Origin: Cohnella herbarum
GTDB taxonomy: Bacteria > Bacillota > Bacilli > Paenibacillales > Paenibacillaceae
Reading direction: 5' to 3'
Assembly: GCF_012849095.1 (NCBI RefSeq)
Contig: NZ_CP051680.1
Span: 1,860,001-1,924,000, forward strand
Length of the DNA: 64,000 nt
Position 1 is the stretch's first letter; each line of letters starts with the position of its first letter. Made by a program: the position numbers and the translations under genes. This document shows positions 51,400 through 60,378 of the stretch, piece by piece. Below the pieces are notes generated by a model. That model searched no databases, was not told the DNA's origin, and was given only the letters and a program-made list of their open reading frames with translations.

Positions 51400-52428
51400 C
51401 TACCTCCTCATGAGCAGCGTCTTAAATCCGAACTTGGACTCTCCCGTTCTCCACTTTTCCATATAGTAGTTAATAATCATTACGAGCAGAAGCATACAGC
51501 CCCAGATAAGCTTCTTGGCGTATGGCGTGAAGCTGAACAACGTAAAAGCGCTTTGCAGAAATTGCAGCAGGAACAAACCGAGAAGCACGCCCATGATTTT
51601 GCCTTTGCCGCCGTCCGGATGAACGCCGCCCAATACCGCGACCAATATCGCTTGCAGCAAATACGTATCGCCGTAACCGACCTTAGCGGAATTCACTCTG
51701 GAAATGATAATAATAGCCGCGATTCCCGCAAGCAGACCGGAAATCATATACACTTGAACAATCAAGCGCTCCGAACGAATTCCACTAAATTTCAGTGCGA
51801 CTTGATTCTCGCCGTACAAATAAATTCTCGTGCCTAATTTCGTTCTTGTGAGTACGACAGATGCGATGATCGCTACGACCATGAACACGATAAATACGTA
51901 AGGGACGTTCAGCACGCTACCCGAACCGAGCTTCAAAAACGTTTCCGGAAATCCTACGACCCCTTGTCCCGAAGTAATGCCCATGCCGATACCGGTAAAG
52001 AGAATCATCGTGCCTAGCGTCGCCAGAATCGGCGGAACCGACAGCTTCGCGATGAGTAGCCCGTTAATCGCGCCGCATATCGTCGACACGACGAGTGCGG
52101 CGATTACCGCAATTACTACGATCATAGATGTGGAAACCCCTGAATCTGCCGAAATGATTGCTCCCGACAGAAAATAAGCTGCCACAATCCCCGATAAGCC
52201 TGCGTTCGCAATGAGAGAAAGATCGATTCCGCCGGTAAGCATCGTGAGTGCCATCGCGATAGCCAATAACCCGAACTCTGGAATTTGGTAGGCCATCGAT
52301 TGCAAATTGTTCAAGGATAGAAATTGATCTCCCAGCATGAGGATCAGAAACGCAATCACCACGAACGTGATGACCGACAGAACGGACATATGGGGATCCT
52401 TACGCAATAACTTGGACAGCTCGTTCAC
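51400..52428 (-). CDS. Ribose-family ABC transporter permease (second)
   Basis: 342 residues with about ten helices. LAIAMALTMLTGGIDLSLIANAGLSGIVAAYF is the RbsC signature and VLGGVHPDGGKGKIMGVLLGLFLLQFLQSAF the closing segment. The start is a GTG at 52428 with a weak GGGGTCGGG ribosome binding site. It works with the permease at 52442, 13 bases upstream, as a heterodimer. Importers with two different RbsC-type permeases are typical of rhamnose and AI-2 (Lsr) systems. Confidence 0.9.
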   Translation of the reverse strand: MNELSKLLRKDPHMSVLSVITFVVIAFLILMLGDQFLSLNNLQSMAYQIPEFGLLAIAMALTMLTGGIDLSLIANAGLSGIVAAYFLSGAIISADSGVSTSMIVVIAVIAALVVSTICGAINGLLIAKLSVPPILATLGTMILFTGIGMGITSGQGVVGFPETFLKLGSGSVLNVPYVFIVFMVVAIIASVVLTRTKLGTRIYLYGENQVALKFSGIRSERLIVQVYMISGLLAGIAAIIIISRVNSAKVGYGDTYLLQAILVAVLGGVHPDGGKGKIMGVLLGLFLLQFLQSAFTLFSFTPYAKKLIWGCMLLLVMIINYYMEKWRTGESKFGFKTLLMRR

Positions 52429-52441
52429 TTTTCCCGACCCC

Positions 52442-53446
52442 CTAGCTGTTAAAAATAAGATTTTTCTCGTTTTTGACTCGTTCCTGATAAGAAGTAATCG
52501 AAACGCTCACGACCAGTACGATGCCGATAAACAAGCTATTCCAAGAGGTTGAGAGCTTCAGGAACACAAGCGTCGAATTCAGTAATTGAATGATCGTGAC
52601 TCCAAGTATGGTCCCGAATATCGTCCCCTGCCCTCCTGTTAGCTTGGCACCGCCGATAGCGGCCGCTGCAATGATGGACAGTTCCGTTCCAACGAGAGAT
52701 ACGGGATTCACCATTTTCACCTCGGATACGTAGATGACGCCCATGATACCCGAGAGCACGCCTACGAATGCGTAGATAACGAGTCGCAGAACAAACAAAT
52801 TAAATCCCGCGCGAACTGCCGCTTCCTCGGAGTTTCCCATTGCAAAAATACCTCTGCCGATCATCGTCTTATATAGAAGAAACCATGTCGCTATAATGAC
52901 GAGAACGACTGGGATGATAAAGACGGATAAGCCGTAAACCGTGCCATTCGAAGTTGATAATTCAATCAGCCTCTGCGAGCCGAATTCCTTAAGAGAAGAA
53001 GGCATCTGACTCGGAGTAATGCTCTTCGTCCCAAGGAAAGTCGTCATTAGTCCATAAAACACGCTTGACGTTCCGAGCGTCACTATGAGCGTTGGCAGCT
53101 TGAATTGATGGATGATCAATGCATTAACCGAGCCGAGCAGCAAACCGATAAGCCCAGACACCGCGAATGCGAAAAACAAGTTGTCGATCCCGATCGCGAG
53201 CATCGCCCGCGCCGACGAATAACCGCCGATGATGGCTACCGCCGTGAAAGAAACGTCAATTCCTCTGGAGATGAGGACGACAAGCACTCCAAGCGCGAGA
53301 ATCAGCATCCCTGAAGATGCTCTCATCATATCCAGCAGCGTCTCCAAGCTAAGAAACGCGGGATTTACGATGGACACGACCGTTGAGTAGGCAACAATGA
53401 TGAGGAGCAAATAGAGCTCCATTTTGTTTAGAGCGAGCCGTTTCAA
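52442..53446 (-). CDS. Ribose-family ABC transporter permease (first)
   Basis: 334 residues with about ten helices, including ALGVLVVLISRGIDVSFTAVAIIGGYSSA and AAAIGGAKLTGGQGTIFGTILGVTIIQLLNSTL. The start is TTG at 53446, overlapping the ATPase stop (TTGA) with GGAG 8 bases upstream. Heterodimer partner of the permease at 51400. The translational coupling to the ATPase gene keeps importer parts in step. Confidence 0.9.
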   Translation of the reverse strand: MKRLALNKMELYLLLIIVAYSTVVSIVNPAFLSLETLLDMMRASSGMLILALGVLVVLISRGIDVSFTAVAIIGGYSSARAMLAIGIDNLFFAFAVSGLIGLLLGSVNALIIHQFKLPTLIVTLGTSSVFYGLMTTFLGTKSITPSQMPSSLKEFGSQRLIELSTSNGTVYGLSVFIIPVVLVIIATWFLLYKTMIGRGIFAMGNSEEAAVRAGFNLFVLRLVIYAFVGVLSGIMGVIYVSEVKMVNPVSLVGTELSIIAAAAIGGAKLTGGQGTIFGTILGVTIIQLLNSTLVFLKLSTSWNSLFIGIVLVVSVSITSYQERVKNEKNLIFNS

Positions 53447-54993
53447 GAGACCCTCTCCTTTTCCTCGGAATTTCCTTGGCCTTCTACTTGTCCTGGACTG
53501 CTCATCACGCTCATGATATGCTCCCGCACGTCAGGCTTGTCCAGATCGTCTTCCGTCAAAGCTTCGACGATGCGGCCGTCGTACATAATGAGCAGTTTGT
53601 TGCAGTTCGCCATGATTTCGTCCAACTCGTCCGTGATCAAAATGACACCCATATTCTCGGCCGTAAAACGATGAATCTGCTCGTAGATTTCGCTCTTAGA
53701 GCCGATATCGACGCCTACCGTTGGCGTATCCAAAATAAACAACTCTGGAGTCGTGGCAACCCATTTAGAAATGACGCCTTTCTGTTGATTGCCGCCGGAT
53801 AGATTACGTATCGGCGTGTCTACATTGTGAGTGCGAATTCTTAACTTTCTCACGAAATCCTCGGCAATATCGTTCTGCTTGGCTCTATCGATAAACCCCG
53901 TTGGCGATCTAAGCTGCTCATGGATAGTGGAGGTAATGTTTTCCTTCACGCTTTGTCTCATAAAAAGCCCTTGGGAATGCCGATCTTCCGGAAGAAGCGC
54001 GATGCCCTGATTAACGGCGTCTACGGGAGAGTTGATCGTGCACGGTTTGCCTTTCATCCACAACTGTCCGGAATCGCTCGGGTTGAGTCCGAACAAGGAT
54101 AATGCAAGCTCCGTTCGTCCCGATCCTAACAGTCCGATAATGCCCATAATATCTCCGCGTCTAACGGTGAAATTAATATTGTCGTAGTGACCGCTCTTCT
54201 TCAAATTACGAACTTCCAGTAGAGGCGAATCGTCTTTCGCAGTTCTCTTGTAACGCGGAAACTCTACTTGTCTGCCCGTCATATGGAAAGAAAGGCTCTT
54301 ATGATCCAATTCCTTAGCCGCATAATCGCCTGTTTTCTTGCCTTCTCGGAAAATCGTAATTTGGTCCGAAATCTCGAAAATTTCATCGAATTTGTGGCTA
54401 ATGAAGACGACAGACAGCCCATTGCGCTTCAAATCCATGACAATGGACAACAGTCTGTCCACCTCTTTCTTCGTTAGCGCAGTCGTCGGCTCGTCCATGA
54501 ACAGCACTTTGGCGTTCTGGCTCAGCGCTCTGCATATCGCCACTAATTGGCGGTTGGCGACGGACAACGACTCTACTTTCGATTTCAGATCGAGAGAGAG
54601 TTGAATTCTCTCTAATTGCTCCTCTGCGATCCGGTTCATTTCTCTCCAGTTCACCAGACGTTTGCGAGTGGCTATCATCTTGTTCATCGCGATGTTCTCC
54701 GCTACCGTCATATGTGGAAACAAGGACAAATCCTGATAGATGACTTGAACGCCCAAATCGATCGCTTGAATGGGGGTCACCTTCCGATAGGACGTACCGC
54801 CGAAAACGATCTCCCCGGAATCAGGCGTTATGACACCGGAGACTGTCTTGACGAATGTCGATTTTCCCGATCCGTTCTCCCCGGCCAGACAGAGAATCTC
54901 CCCCTGATTGATCGTTACGGATACGTCATCGAGTGCTTTGACACCCATGTAGGATTTCGTAATATTATTCGCGCTAACAATGGGAGGAAACAT
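53443..54993 (-). CDS. Sugar ABC transporter ATPase (RbsA-like, two ABC domains)
   Basis: 516 residues from ATG 54993, which gives an N-terminus like other RbsA proteins; GGAGG is 14 bases upstream, so ATG 55029 without a ribosome binding site cannot be fully excluded. First ABC: Walker A GENGSGKST, signature VESLSVANRQL (degenerate), Walker B VLFMDEPTTAL. Second ABC: Walker A replaced by GLLGSGRTEL, signature NLSGGNQQKG, and FILDTPTVGVDIG for Walker B. The degenerate second Walker A is normal in this family. It drives the two permeases that follow. Confidence 0.92.
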   Translation of the reverse strand: MFPPIVSANNITKSYMGVKALDDVSVTINQGEILCLAGENGSGKSTFVKTVSGVITPDSGEIVFGGTSYRKVTPIQAIDLGVQVIYQDLSLFPHMTVAENIAMNKMIATRKRLVNWREMNRIAEEQLERIQLSLDLKSKVESLSVANRQLVAICRALSQNAKVLFMDEPTTALTKKEVDRLLSIVMDLKRNGLSVVFISHKFDEIFEISDQITIFREGKKTGDYAAKELDHKSLSFHMTGRQVEFPRYKRTAKDDSPLLEVRNLKKSGHYDNINFTVRRGDIMGIIGLLGSGRTELALSLFGLNPSDSGQLWMKGKPCTINSPVDAVNQGIALLPEDRHSQGLFMRQSVKENITSTIHEQLRSPTGFIDRAKQNDIAEDFVRKLRIRTHNVDTPIRNLSGGNQQKGVISKWVATTPELFILDTPTVGVDIGSKSEIYEQIHRFTAENMGVILITDELDEIMANCNKLLIMYDGRIVEALTEDDLDKPDVREHIMSVMSSPGQVEGQGNSEEKERVS

Positions 54994-55058
54994 ATGATTG
55001 AGATAACCCTCCTTCTCTACCTTGGCCATTAGAACGTTAGTTAATGCTTGGAGGCGAA

Positions 55059-55097
55059 GAATTAGAAGCACTCCCGCCAGGGTTGTCCCTCTAATTC
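55059..55097 (-). promoter_or_regulatory. Hairpin between binding-protein and ATPase genes
   Basis: GAATTAGA (55059-55066) pairs with TCTAATTC (55090-55097), with partial pairing inside. There is no T run after it on the minus strand. Such structures often stabilise the abundant binding-protein mRNA or lower read-through; that is inference. Confidence 0.45.
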
Positions 55098-55113
55098 CTC
55101 GAAATGATTACAA

Positions 55114-56151
55114 TTAGAACGGATATTGGTCTACGTTATTTTTGTCAAGTATCAACGTTGCGTTCGCTTTAAACACTTTACCTTCCAGCGTTACGCTTTC
55201 ATAACCAGGGCGCTTCAGATCAATTCCGCTCTTAATTTCCTCGCCTTTAAGAATTTTGTAAGCGAGCAATGTTGCCGCATATCCAGCATCCGCAGGTCTC
55301 CAGCAGAGCGCTTGATACATATACCCTTCCTTCAGGTAGTTGCCGGAAACCGAAGGCAAGCCAATGCCCGTTACGGCAAGGTTCTTATTGCTCTTCTCTT
55401 GCAGAACGAGAGAAGAGGAAGCGCCTGAAGATACGGATGTATTAAAAATGCCTTTAAGATCCGGATAGGCCTTCAGAACTTCTTGAGCTTTCTCGTACGC
55501 CACTTTCTCATCGTTGCGATCTTCGTAAGGCTGTTTCGAGACAAATTCCATTTTCGGATATTTCTCCTGCACGTATTTCAAGCCTGCATTAAACCACTGC
55601 ATATGCGTTTCCATCGTCAAAGCGCCGACGAAACCCGTAAATTTGCCTTCATAGTTCATCGACTTGGCCATAGCCTCGAACATCGCTTCGCCGAAGTCTT
55701 CATTGTTAAACGCTTCCAAATCGTAGTCCACGATATCCGCAAGCCCTTCGGCTTCGTGGCTGATAACAACGATCCCCTTTTCCTTCGCTTTCTTCAGAAC
55801 GGGAGCCATTGCGGTCGGATCGTTAGGAACGACGAGAATCGCATCGACTCCTTGTGCAATCAGATCTTCGACCATCTGCACTTGTTTGGCAGGATCTCCG
55901 CCTTCCGGAGCAATCTGAGAAGCGTCTACGTCCGCATACTCCTTATCGAAATCGTCGACTCCGGTACGCATATCGTCAAACCATGAAATCCCTTCATGCT
56001 TGGCTACCATTACAATCTTATAGTTCTTATCGTTGCTGCCTTCGCCGGAGTTGCCGGAACCTTCTTCTTTAGAATTCGAAGCACAACCGGATAATACTGT
56101 CGTCACTGCAACAACTGCGCTAAGTAGAATCGACCAACGTTTAAGCTTCAT
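55114..56151 (-). CDS. Sugar ABC transporter substrate-binding lipoprotein (RhaS/LsrB-like)
   Basis: 345 residues. Signal peptide with lipobox VLSGC, mature Cys at about 23, then a Gly/Ser/Asn linker. The type I binding fold begins YKIVMVAKHEGISWFDDMRTG, with DLIAQGVDAILVVPNDPTAMAPVLKKAKEKGIVVISHEAE typical of ribose, rhamnose and autoinducer-2 binding proteins. It is the first gene of the operon, 144 bases after the promoter, and should be the most abundant product. The ligand fixes the pathway, but binding residues do not let me name it. AI-2 itself is unlikely, as lsrF and lsrG are absent. Confidence 0.9.
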   Translation of the reverse strand: MKLKRWSILLSAVVAVTTVLSGCASNSKEEGSGNSGEGSNDKNYKIVMVAKHEGISWFDDMRTGVDDFDKEYADVDASQIAPEGGDPAKQVQMVEDLIAQGVDAILVVPNDPTAMAPVLKKAKEKGIVVISHEAEGLADIVDYDLEAFNNEDFGEAMFEAMAKSMNYEGKFTGFVGALTMETHMQWFNAGLKYVQEKYPKMEFVSKQPYEDRNDEKVAYEKAQEVLKAYPDLKGIFNTSVSSGASSSLVLQEKSNKNLAVTGIGLPSVSGNYLKEGYMYQALCWRPADAGYAATLLAYKILKGEEIKSGIDLKRPGYESVTLEGKVFKANATLILDKNNVDQYPF

Positions 56152-56265
56152 GTTTCACTATCCCCTTATAAGATGATTTGATTTGGAGCTTATTTTCGTG
56201 TTGCTTTTCTAGTCGACAGCCTTATGTCGCAATCACCTCCATCGAAACGTTCAAGGCACTTTGAT

Positions 56266-56280
56266 ATAGAGCGCTTTCAT
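56266..56280. promoter_or_regulatory. CcpA cre-like site
   Basis: On the minus strand ATGAAAGCGCTCTAT matches the catabolite response element WTGNAANCGNWNNCW at all but one position. It lies just after the expected transcription start of the ten-gene operon, where bound CcpA would repress when preferred sugars are present. Confidence 0.6.
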
Positions 56281-56294
56281 TTCGAATTTTCATC

Positions 56295-56324
56295 ATCATA
56301 TTACACAATTTTATATATTGTCAA
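56295..56324 (-). promoter_or_regulatory. Promoter of the ten-gene sugar operon
   Basis: On the minus strand TTGACA (56324-56319), 18 bases, TATGAT (56300-56295). Upstream, 56325-56620 is very AT-rich and holds no gene I can support; it may contain UP elements and DeoR sites. A 74-codon frame there has no ribosome binding site. Confidence 0.65.
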
Positions 56325-56620
56325 CGATTTTTATTGTTATTTTAATATAATTTAATGTTTTTTAAAGATTTACTTGCGGTTTAATCGCTTATTTATTGAG
56401 TATTTTTGAGTTTTATTGTTGAATATCATCAAAAAATGAATAAAACTCCGATTACACCTATCACAATCCATCCATTCCAAAGAAGAATATGCAGATAAAT
56501 CCAAAATATATAGTAATTTATCTTTAAAAACCATCAAAAAATCTTTGCCTGATAACCCTTGTAAATTATAGGTTTTTATCGTAAAATTCCTCAATGCTTT
56601 CCGTTCATTTTTTATTTCAT

Positions 56621-56649
56621 TTGACGTTTATTGATATTTTTTTTATACT
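56621..56649 (+). promoter_or_regulatory. Promoter of the DeoR regulator
   Basis: TTGACG (56621-56626), 17 bases, TATACT (56644-56649), 64 bases before the ATG at 56713. Confidence 0.65.
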
Positions 56650-56712
56650 TTTGTTGAATCCAAAATACATCTCACCTATTCATTGTATATATCCCATATC
56701 GCAGGAGGTCAT

Positions 56713-57474
56713 ATGTTAGCTCTAGAGCGGAGAAATAAGATCGTACAAATCATCAATAAACAAAAACAAATCTCGATCAAGCAATTATCGATCGATTTGA
56801 AGGTGTCGGAGGGAACATTACGAAACGACTTGAAGTCATTAGAAGAGGAAGGCATACTCGAAAGAACCCATGGAGGAGCCGTGCTACCGAAGCAGCAGCT
56901 CACTGACGCTTCCAACAGATCTTTCCGTCAGGAAGTAAACGTTGCGGAGAAAATGGCAATCGGCAAAGCCGCGGCGGAGCTAATCCAGAACGGCCAATGC
57001 ATCATTCTTGACGCTAGCACGACGGGATTGGAGCTCGTACGTAATCTGATGCATATGGAGTCGCTGACCGTCGTTACGAACGGGCTTATCACGGCGCAGG
57101 AGTTAAACCGCAATCCGCACATTAACGTCATCGTCATCGGCGGCGTGCTGCGGTCCGGTTCCAGCAACTTGGAAGGGCTGCTCGGCAAAGATTTGCTGTC
57201 CCAAATTCATGCCGATATCTTCTTTACCTCCGCTCATGGCTTTACGATAACGGAAGGTATGACCGTTTTTGATGTATATGAAGCCGAATTGAAGAAGTTA
57301 ATGGCCAGCAATGCAAACAAGGTTGTCGCCATGGTCGACCATACGAAGCTCGGTAAACGATCGACGGCTACTTTCGCAAACTTATCGCAGATCGATACGT
57401 TGATTACCGACTCTGCGGCGAACTCAGAGTTTCTAGCTCAGATCGAGGATGTAGAAGTCATCATCGCGGAATAG
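56713..57474 (+). CDS. DeoR-family transcriptional regulator
   Basis: 253 residues from ATG 56713 with AGGAGG close upstream; the TTG at 56683 is less likely. The N-terminal helix-turn-helix (LALERRNKIVQIINKQ, then ISIKQLSIDLKVSEGTLRNDLKSL) ends in the family hallmark ERTHGGAVL. The C-terminal sensor is a sugar-phosphate-binding fold (ILDASTTGLELVRNL, VVTNGLITAQEL, and VDHTKLGK). DeoR proteins usually repress and are released by a phosphorylated intermediate. It diverges from the ten-gene operon, so its effector is probably the FGGY-kinase or DhaKL product. Confidence 0.92.
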   Translation: MLALERRNKIVQIINKQKQISIKQLSIDLKVSEGTLRNDLKSLEEEGILERTHGGAVLPKQQLTDASNRSFRQEVNVAEKMAIGKAAAELIQNGQCIILDASTTGLELVRNLMHMESLTVVTNGLITAQELNRNPHINVIVIGGVLRSGSSNLEGLLGKDLLSQIHADIFFTSAHGFTITEGMTVFDVYEAELKKLMASNANKVVAMVDHTKLGKRSTATFANLSQIDTLITDSAANSEFLAQIEDVEVIIAE

Positions 57475-57517
57475 TTCATATTGCGGTGTCTTATGTAATC
57501 AAATCTTGAAAAAAAAT

Positions 57518-57562
57518 ACCCCCTGAATGACGTCCTCGCGACGCCTTTCAGGGGGTTCCTTT
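57518..57562. terminator. Terminator after the DeoR gene
   Basis: ACCCCCTGAA (57518-57527) pairs with TTCAGGGGGT (57547-57556), followed by TCCTTTTT; an A run on the other side lets it also end the converging gene at 57576. Confidence 0.8.
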
Positions 57563-57575
57563 TTCTCAAAAATAT

Positions 57576-57956
57576 CTATGATTTCCTACTCGTTTTGCTA
57601 ATATGCCGAGCCCGTACCGTGGACCACTTCTCATCGATCGATACGTTACTTACCAACGTATACTCGGAATGTTCCTGAATGAGCTTCCACAGGATGTCGC
57701 GGTTGATATCCGTCTTCACCTTGGAGCTTTGCTTCGGATACGTTATCCAGAATACGGCGTCATCGGCCAGATGAGGGATGACTTGCTTCAGCCTCTCGAT
57801 CGTCTCTTTCGCATCGTTCACGAATAGCAGAACGAATTCGAACTTTCCTTCCAAGCGTTCGTCGGTTTCGATTCCAAGTCGAAACCCTTCCGGAGGGAAC
57901 AATACGATCGCTCGTCCGGATTTGTACTTCAGCTTCTTAACGACATCCTCCAACAT
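57576..57956 (-). CDS. DUF3052-like small protein
   Basis: 126 residues, no signal peptide. The pattern RAIVLFPPEGFRLGI near the start and DDAVFWITYPKQSSKVKTDINRDILWKLI in the middle resembles DUF3052 proteins as I remember them (WxxYPKxxSGxxTDLNRD). The ATG at 57956 follows AGAGGTG. It lies 23 bases upstream of nothing on its strand: the glycosidase gene at 57980-59542 precedes it by 23 bases, so the two may share a transcript. No biochemical role is established for the family. Confidence 0.75.
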   Translation of the reverse strand: MLEDVVKKLKYKSGRAIVLFPPEGFRLGIETDERLEGKFEFVLLFVNDAKETIERLKQVIPHLADDAVFWITYPKQSSKVKTDINRDILWKLIQEHSEYTLVSNVSIDEKWSTVRARHISKTSRKS

Positions 57957-57979
57957 CCGACACCTCTTCGATTAGCAAC

Positions 57980-59542
57980 TTATTTCGCATTATAATAAGC
58001 TTTCAAGAGCGGCACAAGACCTAGCGGATTTTTCCGCAAATGCTGGGCGCTGAAAAAAATATCGCCTTTGATCTCGAAATATTGCTGGTTGTACTTTAAT
58101 TGATCGATAATCTCCTGGGCATTGTTCCATCCGATCTCCGGCGTACCGAGCTTATATGGCGCATGTCCAATATAGAGGTCAACTTTCGTACCTCGAACTT
58201 CGTTCGTCCACCAATCGACTAACGTATTGTACTGGGCAATCTTGAGAGTCATGCTCCAGTAAATTTGGGGTGCGACATAGTCGATCCACTCTTCCTTGAT
58301 CCATTTACGCACGTCGGCATACATATTGTCGTAGGCCGTTACGCCGGCTTTCGTGGCCGATCCGGTCGGATCTACTTCTTGATTGCGCCATACGCCGAAA
58401 GGACTGATTCCGAATCTGACCTGCGGTTTCGCCTGCTGTATGGACTTACCTAAATCCTCGACAAATCGATTAATGTTATCTCTGCGCCAATCCGATTTAT
58501 TCAATAGCGGATCTGCATTATATTGCGTATAGGTGGCATCGTCCGGGAATACACCGTTCGAAGGGTAGAAATAATCGTCTAAATGAACGCCGTCAATCTC
58601 ATACCCGTTTACGACTTCTATGATGACATCGATAATATGCTGTCGGGCTTCCGGTATGCCTGGGTTAATATACATTAGGGTGCCCGATTTCACGATCCAA
58701 TCCGGGTGCTCGATCGCGACATGATTCGAGGCTAAATTATCCGTCTTCGCATCCGTGTTTGCCCTGAACGGGTTAAACCACGCATGGAACTCCATCCCGC
58801 GTCGATGGGTTTCTTCGATCATGAACGCAAGCGGATCATAGTCCGGTGCTTGCCCCTGCTTCCCTGTCACGAATCTAGACCAAGGTACGAGCTTAGAGGG
58901 GTAGAAGCTGTCCGCCGACGGCCTTACTTGTACGAATACGCTGTTCAAACCCATACCCTGCAAATCATCCAATAATCGTATGTATTCTTGTCGCTGCTGT
59001 TCCGAATTTGCGTACGATTTGTCGGAAGGCCAATCAAGGTTATACACGGTGGAAATCCAAGCGCCTTTGAGAGACATATCCGTCAAGCCCCCTTGCGTCT
59101 GAAGTTTAATCGTTTGCGCGGATTGATACCATGTAACAAGCAAATTCATCTGCTTGCTTACGAACCGAAGCGGAACCATAACCCGTCCGTTGATGGCTTG
59201 AACGGTTGCATCCAAGCCGACTTCCGTTCCATTCACGAGCGCGAACTTTTGTCCGATTTTCATGCTTAACGTCGTGCCTTCATGCCTAATCGTGACCGTT
59301 CTCGTACTTTGCGACCAAGATACTCCCGCTCCAAGGTTTTTGCTGATGACGCTAAGCGGAACCATCGTAACGTTTAATTTAGGGATAATGTACGGAGGTA
59401 CGTCGGCATTGATTTTGTTGTCATCGAGGTAAATGCTAATAGCGGACTGAGGTTGTGCATGAGTGATGGAAGCATTTCCGATTAATGATAGAATGAGAGC
59501 GAAACTGAGCGCGAACAAAAAAAGCCGGTTGCCTAACCGCAT
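57980..59542 (-). CDS. Exported GHL10-family glycosidase with copper-amine-oxidase-N-like stalk (YngK-like)
   Basis: 520 residues. Signal peptide about 1-29 (ending THAQ). Residues about 35-150 form a copper-amine-oxidase N-terminal type domain (IYLDDNKINADVPPYI, NGRVMVPLRFVSKQM), used in Paenibacillaceae as a wall or stalk module. Residues about 160-515 are a glycosyl-hydrolase-like family 10 barrel: GAWISTVYNLDWPS, GLNSVFVQVRPSADSFYPS, YEIDGVHLDDYFYP and GISPFGVWRN are hallmarks of YngK proteins. It probably cuts a wall or capsule polysaccharide; the substrate is not known. GGAGG precedes the ATG. Confidence 0.9.
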   Translation of the reverse strand: MRLGNRLFLFALSFALILSLIGNASITHAQPQSAISIYLDDNKINADVPPYIIPKLNVTMVPLSVISKNLGAGVSWSQSTRTVTIRHEGTTLSMKIGQKFALVNGTEVGLDATVQAINGRVMVPLRFVSKQMNLLVTWYQSAQTIKLQTQGGLTDMSLKGAWISTVYNLDWPSDKSYANSEQQRQEYIRLLDDLQGMGLNSVFVQVRPSADSFYPSKLVPWSRFVTGKQGQAPDYDPLAFMIEETHRRGMEFHAWFNPFRANTDAKTDNLASNHVAIEHPDWIVKSGTLMYINPGIPEARQHIIDVIIEVVNGYEIDGVHLDDYFYPSNGVFPDDATYTQYNADPLLNKSDWRRDNINRFVEDLGKSIQQAKPQVRFGISPFGVWRNQEVDPTGSATKAGVTAYDNMYADVRKWIKEEWIDYVAPQIYWSMTLKIAQYNTLVDWWTNEVRGTKVDLYIGHAPYKLGTPEIGWNNAQEIIDQLKYNQQYFEIKGDIFFSAQHLRKNPLGLVPLLKAYYNAK

Positions 59543-59632
59543 AGAAGATTGCCTCCAAAACTTTACTCATGTTGTTAAAACATTGTATAAGTTAGACGTT
59601 AATAGAGGGAAGTAGTTGCAGAGAAACGCAAA

Positions 59633-59664
59633 AAAAGCGACTCCATCAAAACGGAGGCGCTTAA
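59633..59664 (-). terminator. Terminator after the secreted protein gene
   Basis: AAGCG-A-CTCC pairs with GGAG-G-CGCTT; the minus strand ends in TTTTTTGCG. It follows the gene at 59678. Confidence 0.7.
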
Positions 59665-59677
59665 TCTATAGAGAAAA

Positions 59678-60190
59678 TCATGGAATGAATTGCTGGGTGA
59701 TCTTAACGATTCGATTGTTCTCTATCGTGAAGTGATAAGGAAAATCCTTCATGTCCATCTCGGACGGTTCCGTGAACAAGGAAATGAATTTGTCGACGCT
59801 GATCTGTTCGTTCCATACGGTATCCGCTTCTTCGATATGACCTGTTCGATTGTAGATTTGCATAAACACTTTCGCATCGGCTGCGATTTCCAACGATTGC
59901 AATACAGTATCATCGTTCACGATGTAATAGCCGTCCGGAGCCTCTGTCATCTCGGGATCCTGCTCTCTCTCGCGGAATACACGGTTCGCATCTTCGCCTT
60001 CATACCACTCTATGAAATCGACATCCAAATACGTTCGGCCGTCGTTCTGATAGAGTCGATCGATATAAGCGGCCTTCGTGTGCGAGTCTTGAGGGACTGG
60101 CGTGTAATCGTTCGTATTGGCTTGAATAAATCCGAAAGACGTGAACCCCAATAATACGGCGACAAAGCTGACTAGTATTTTGTTGATCAT
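59678..60190 (-). CDS. Secreted hypothetical protein
   Basis: 170 residues. A signal peptide covers about 1-25 (ILVSFVAVLLGFTSFGFIQA). The mature part is acidic, with no Cys, and reads like a small beta-rich domain (YLDVDFIEWYEGEDANRVF, then FHFTIENNRIVKITQQFIP-like end). GGAG lies 11 bases before the ATG. It resembles Bacillus/Paenibacillus secreted proteins of unknown function that carry a DxDxIEWYEGEDA stretch. No function is proposed. Confidence 0.75.
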   Translation of the reverse strand: MINKILVSFVAVLLGFTSFGFIQANTNDYTPVPQDSHTKAAYIDRLYQNDGRTYLDVDFIEWYEGEDANRVFREREQDPEMTEAPDGYYIVNDDTVLQSLEIAADAKVFMQIYNRTGHIEEADTVWNEQISVDKFISLFTEPSEMDMKDFPYHFTIENNRIVKITQQFIP

Positions 60191-60378
60191 AACCGCATTC
60201 TCTCCTTCTGGGGCGTATAGCAGCCTTCACTTACTTATACCCATTAGACGTTGGAGCCAATCATTAGGTTTCACTTCTTCGGAGTAAAAATTAATTTTTT
60301 TTAATCCGATACCGTACCTATTCATGCCTATACGTCAAACATATGCGCTCGAGCGGTTTTTAGTCTGACTAAACTTGC

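Noticed and set aside
45051..56151. An Lsr autoinducer-2 operon
   Set aside because: The importer is of the same family, but lsrF, lsrG and lsrR are absent and the other enzymes do not fit AI-2 breakdown.
56370..56594. A 74-codon minus-strand frame in the AT-rich gap
   Set aside because: TTG start without a ribosome binding site, low-complexity AT-rich codons, and no recognisable fold; the region is better read as upstream regulatory sequence.
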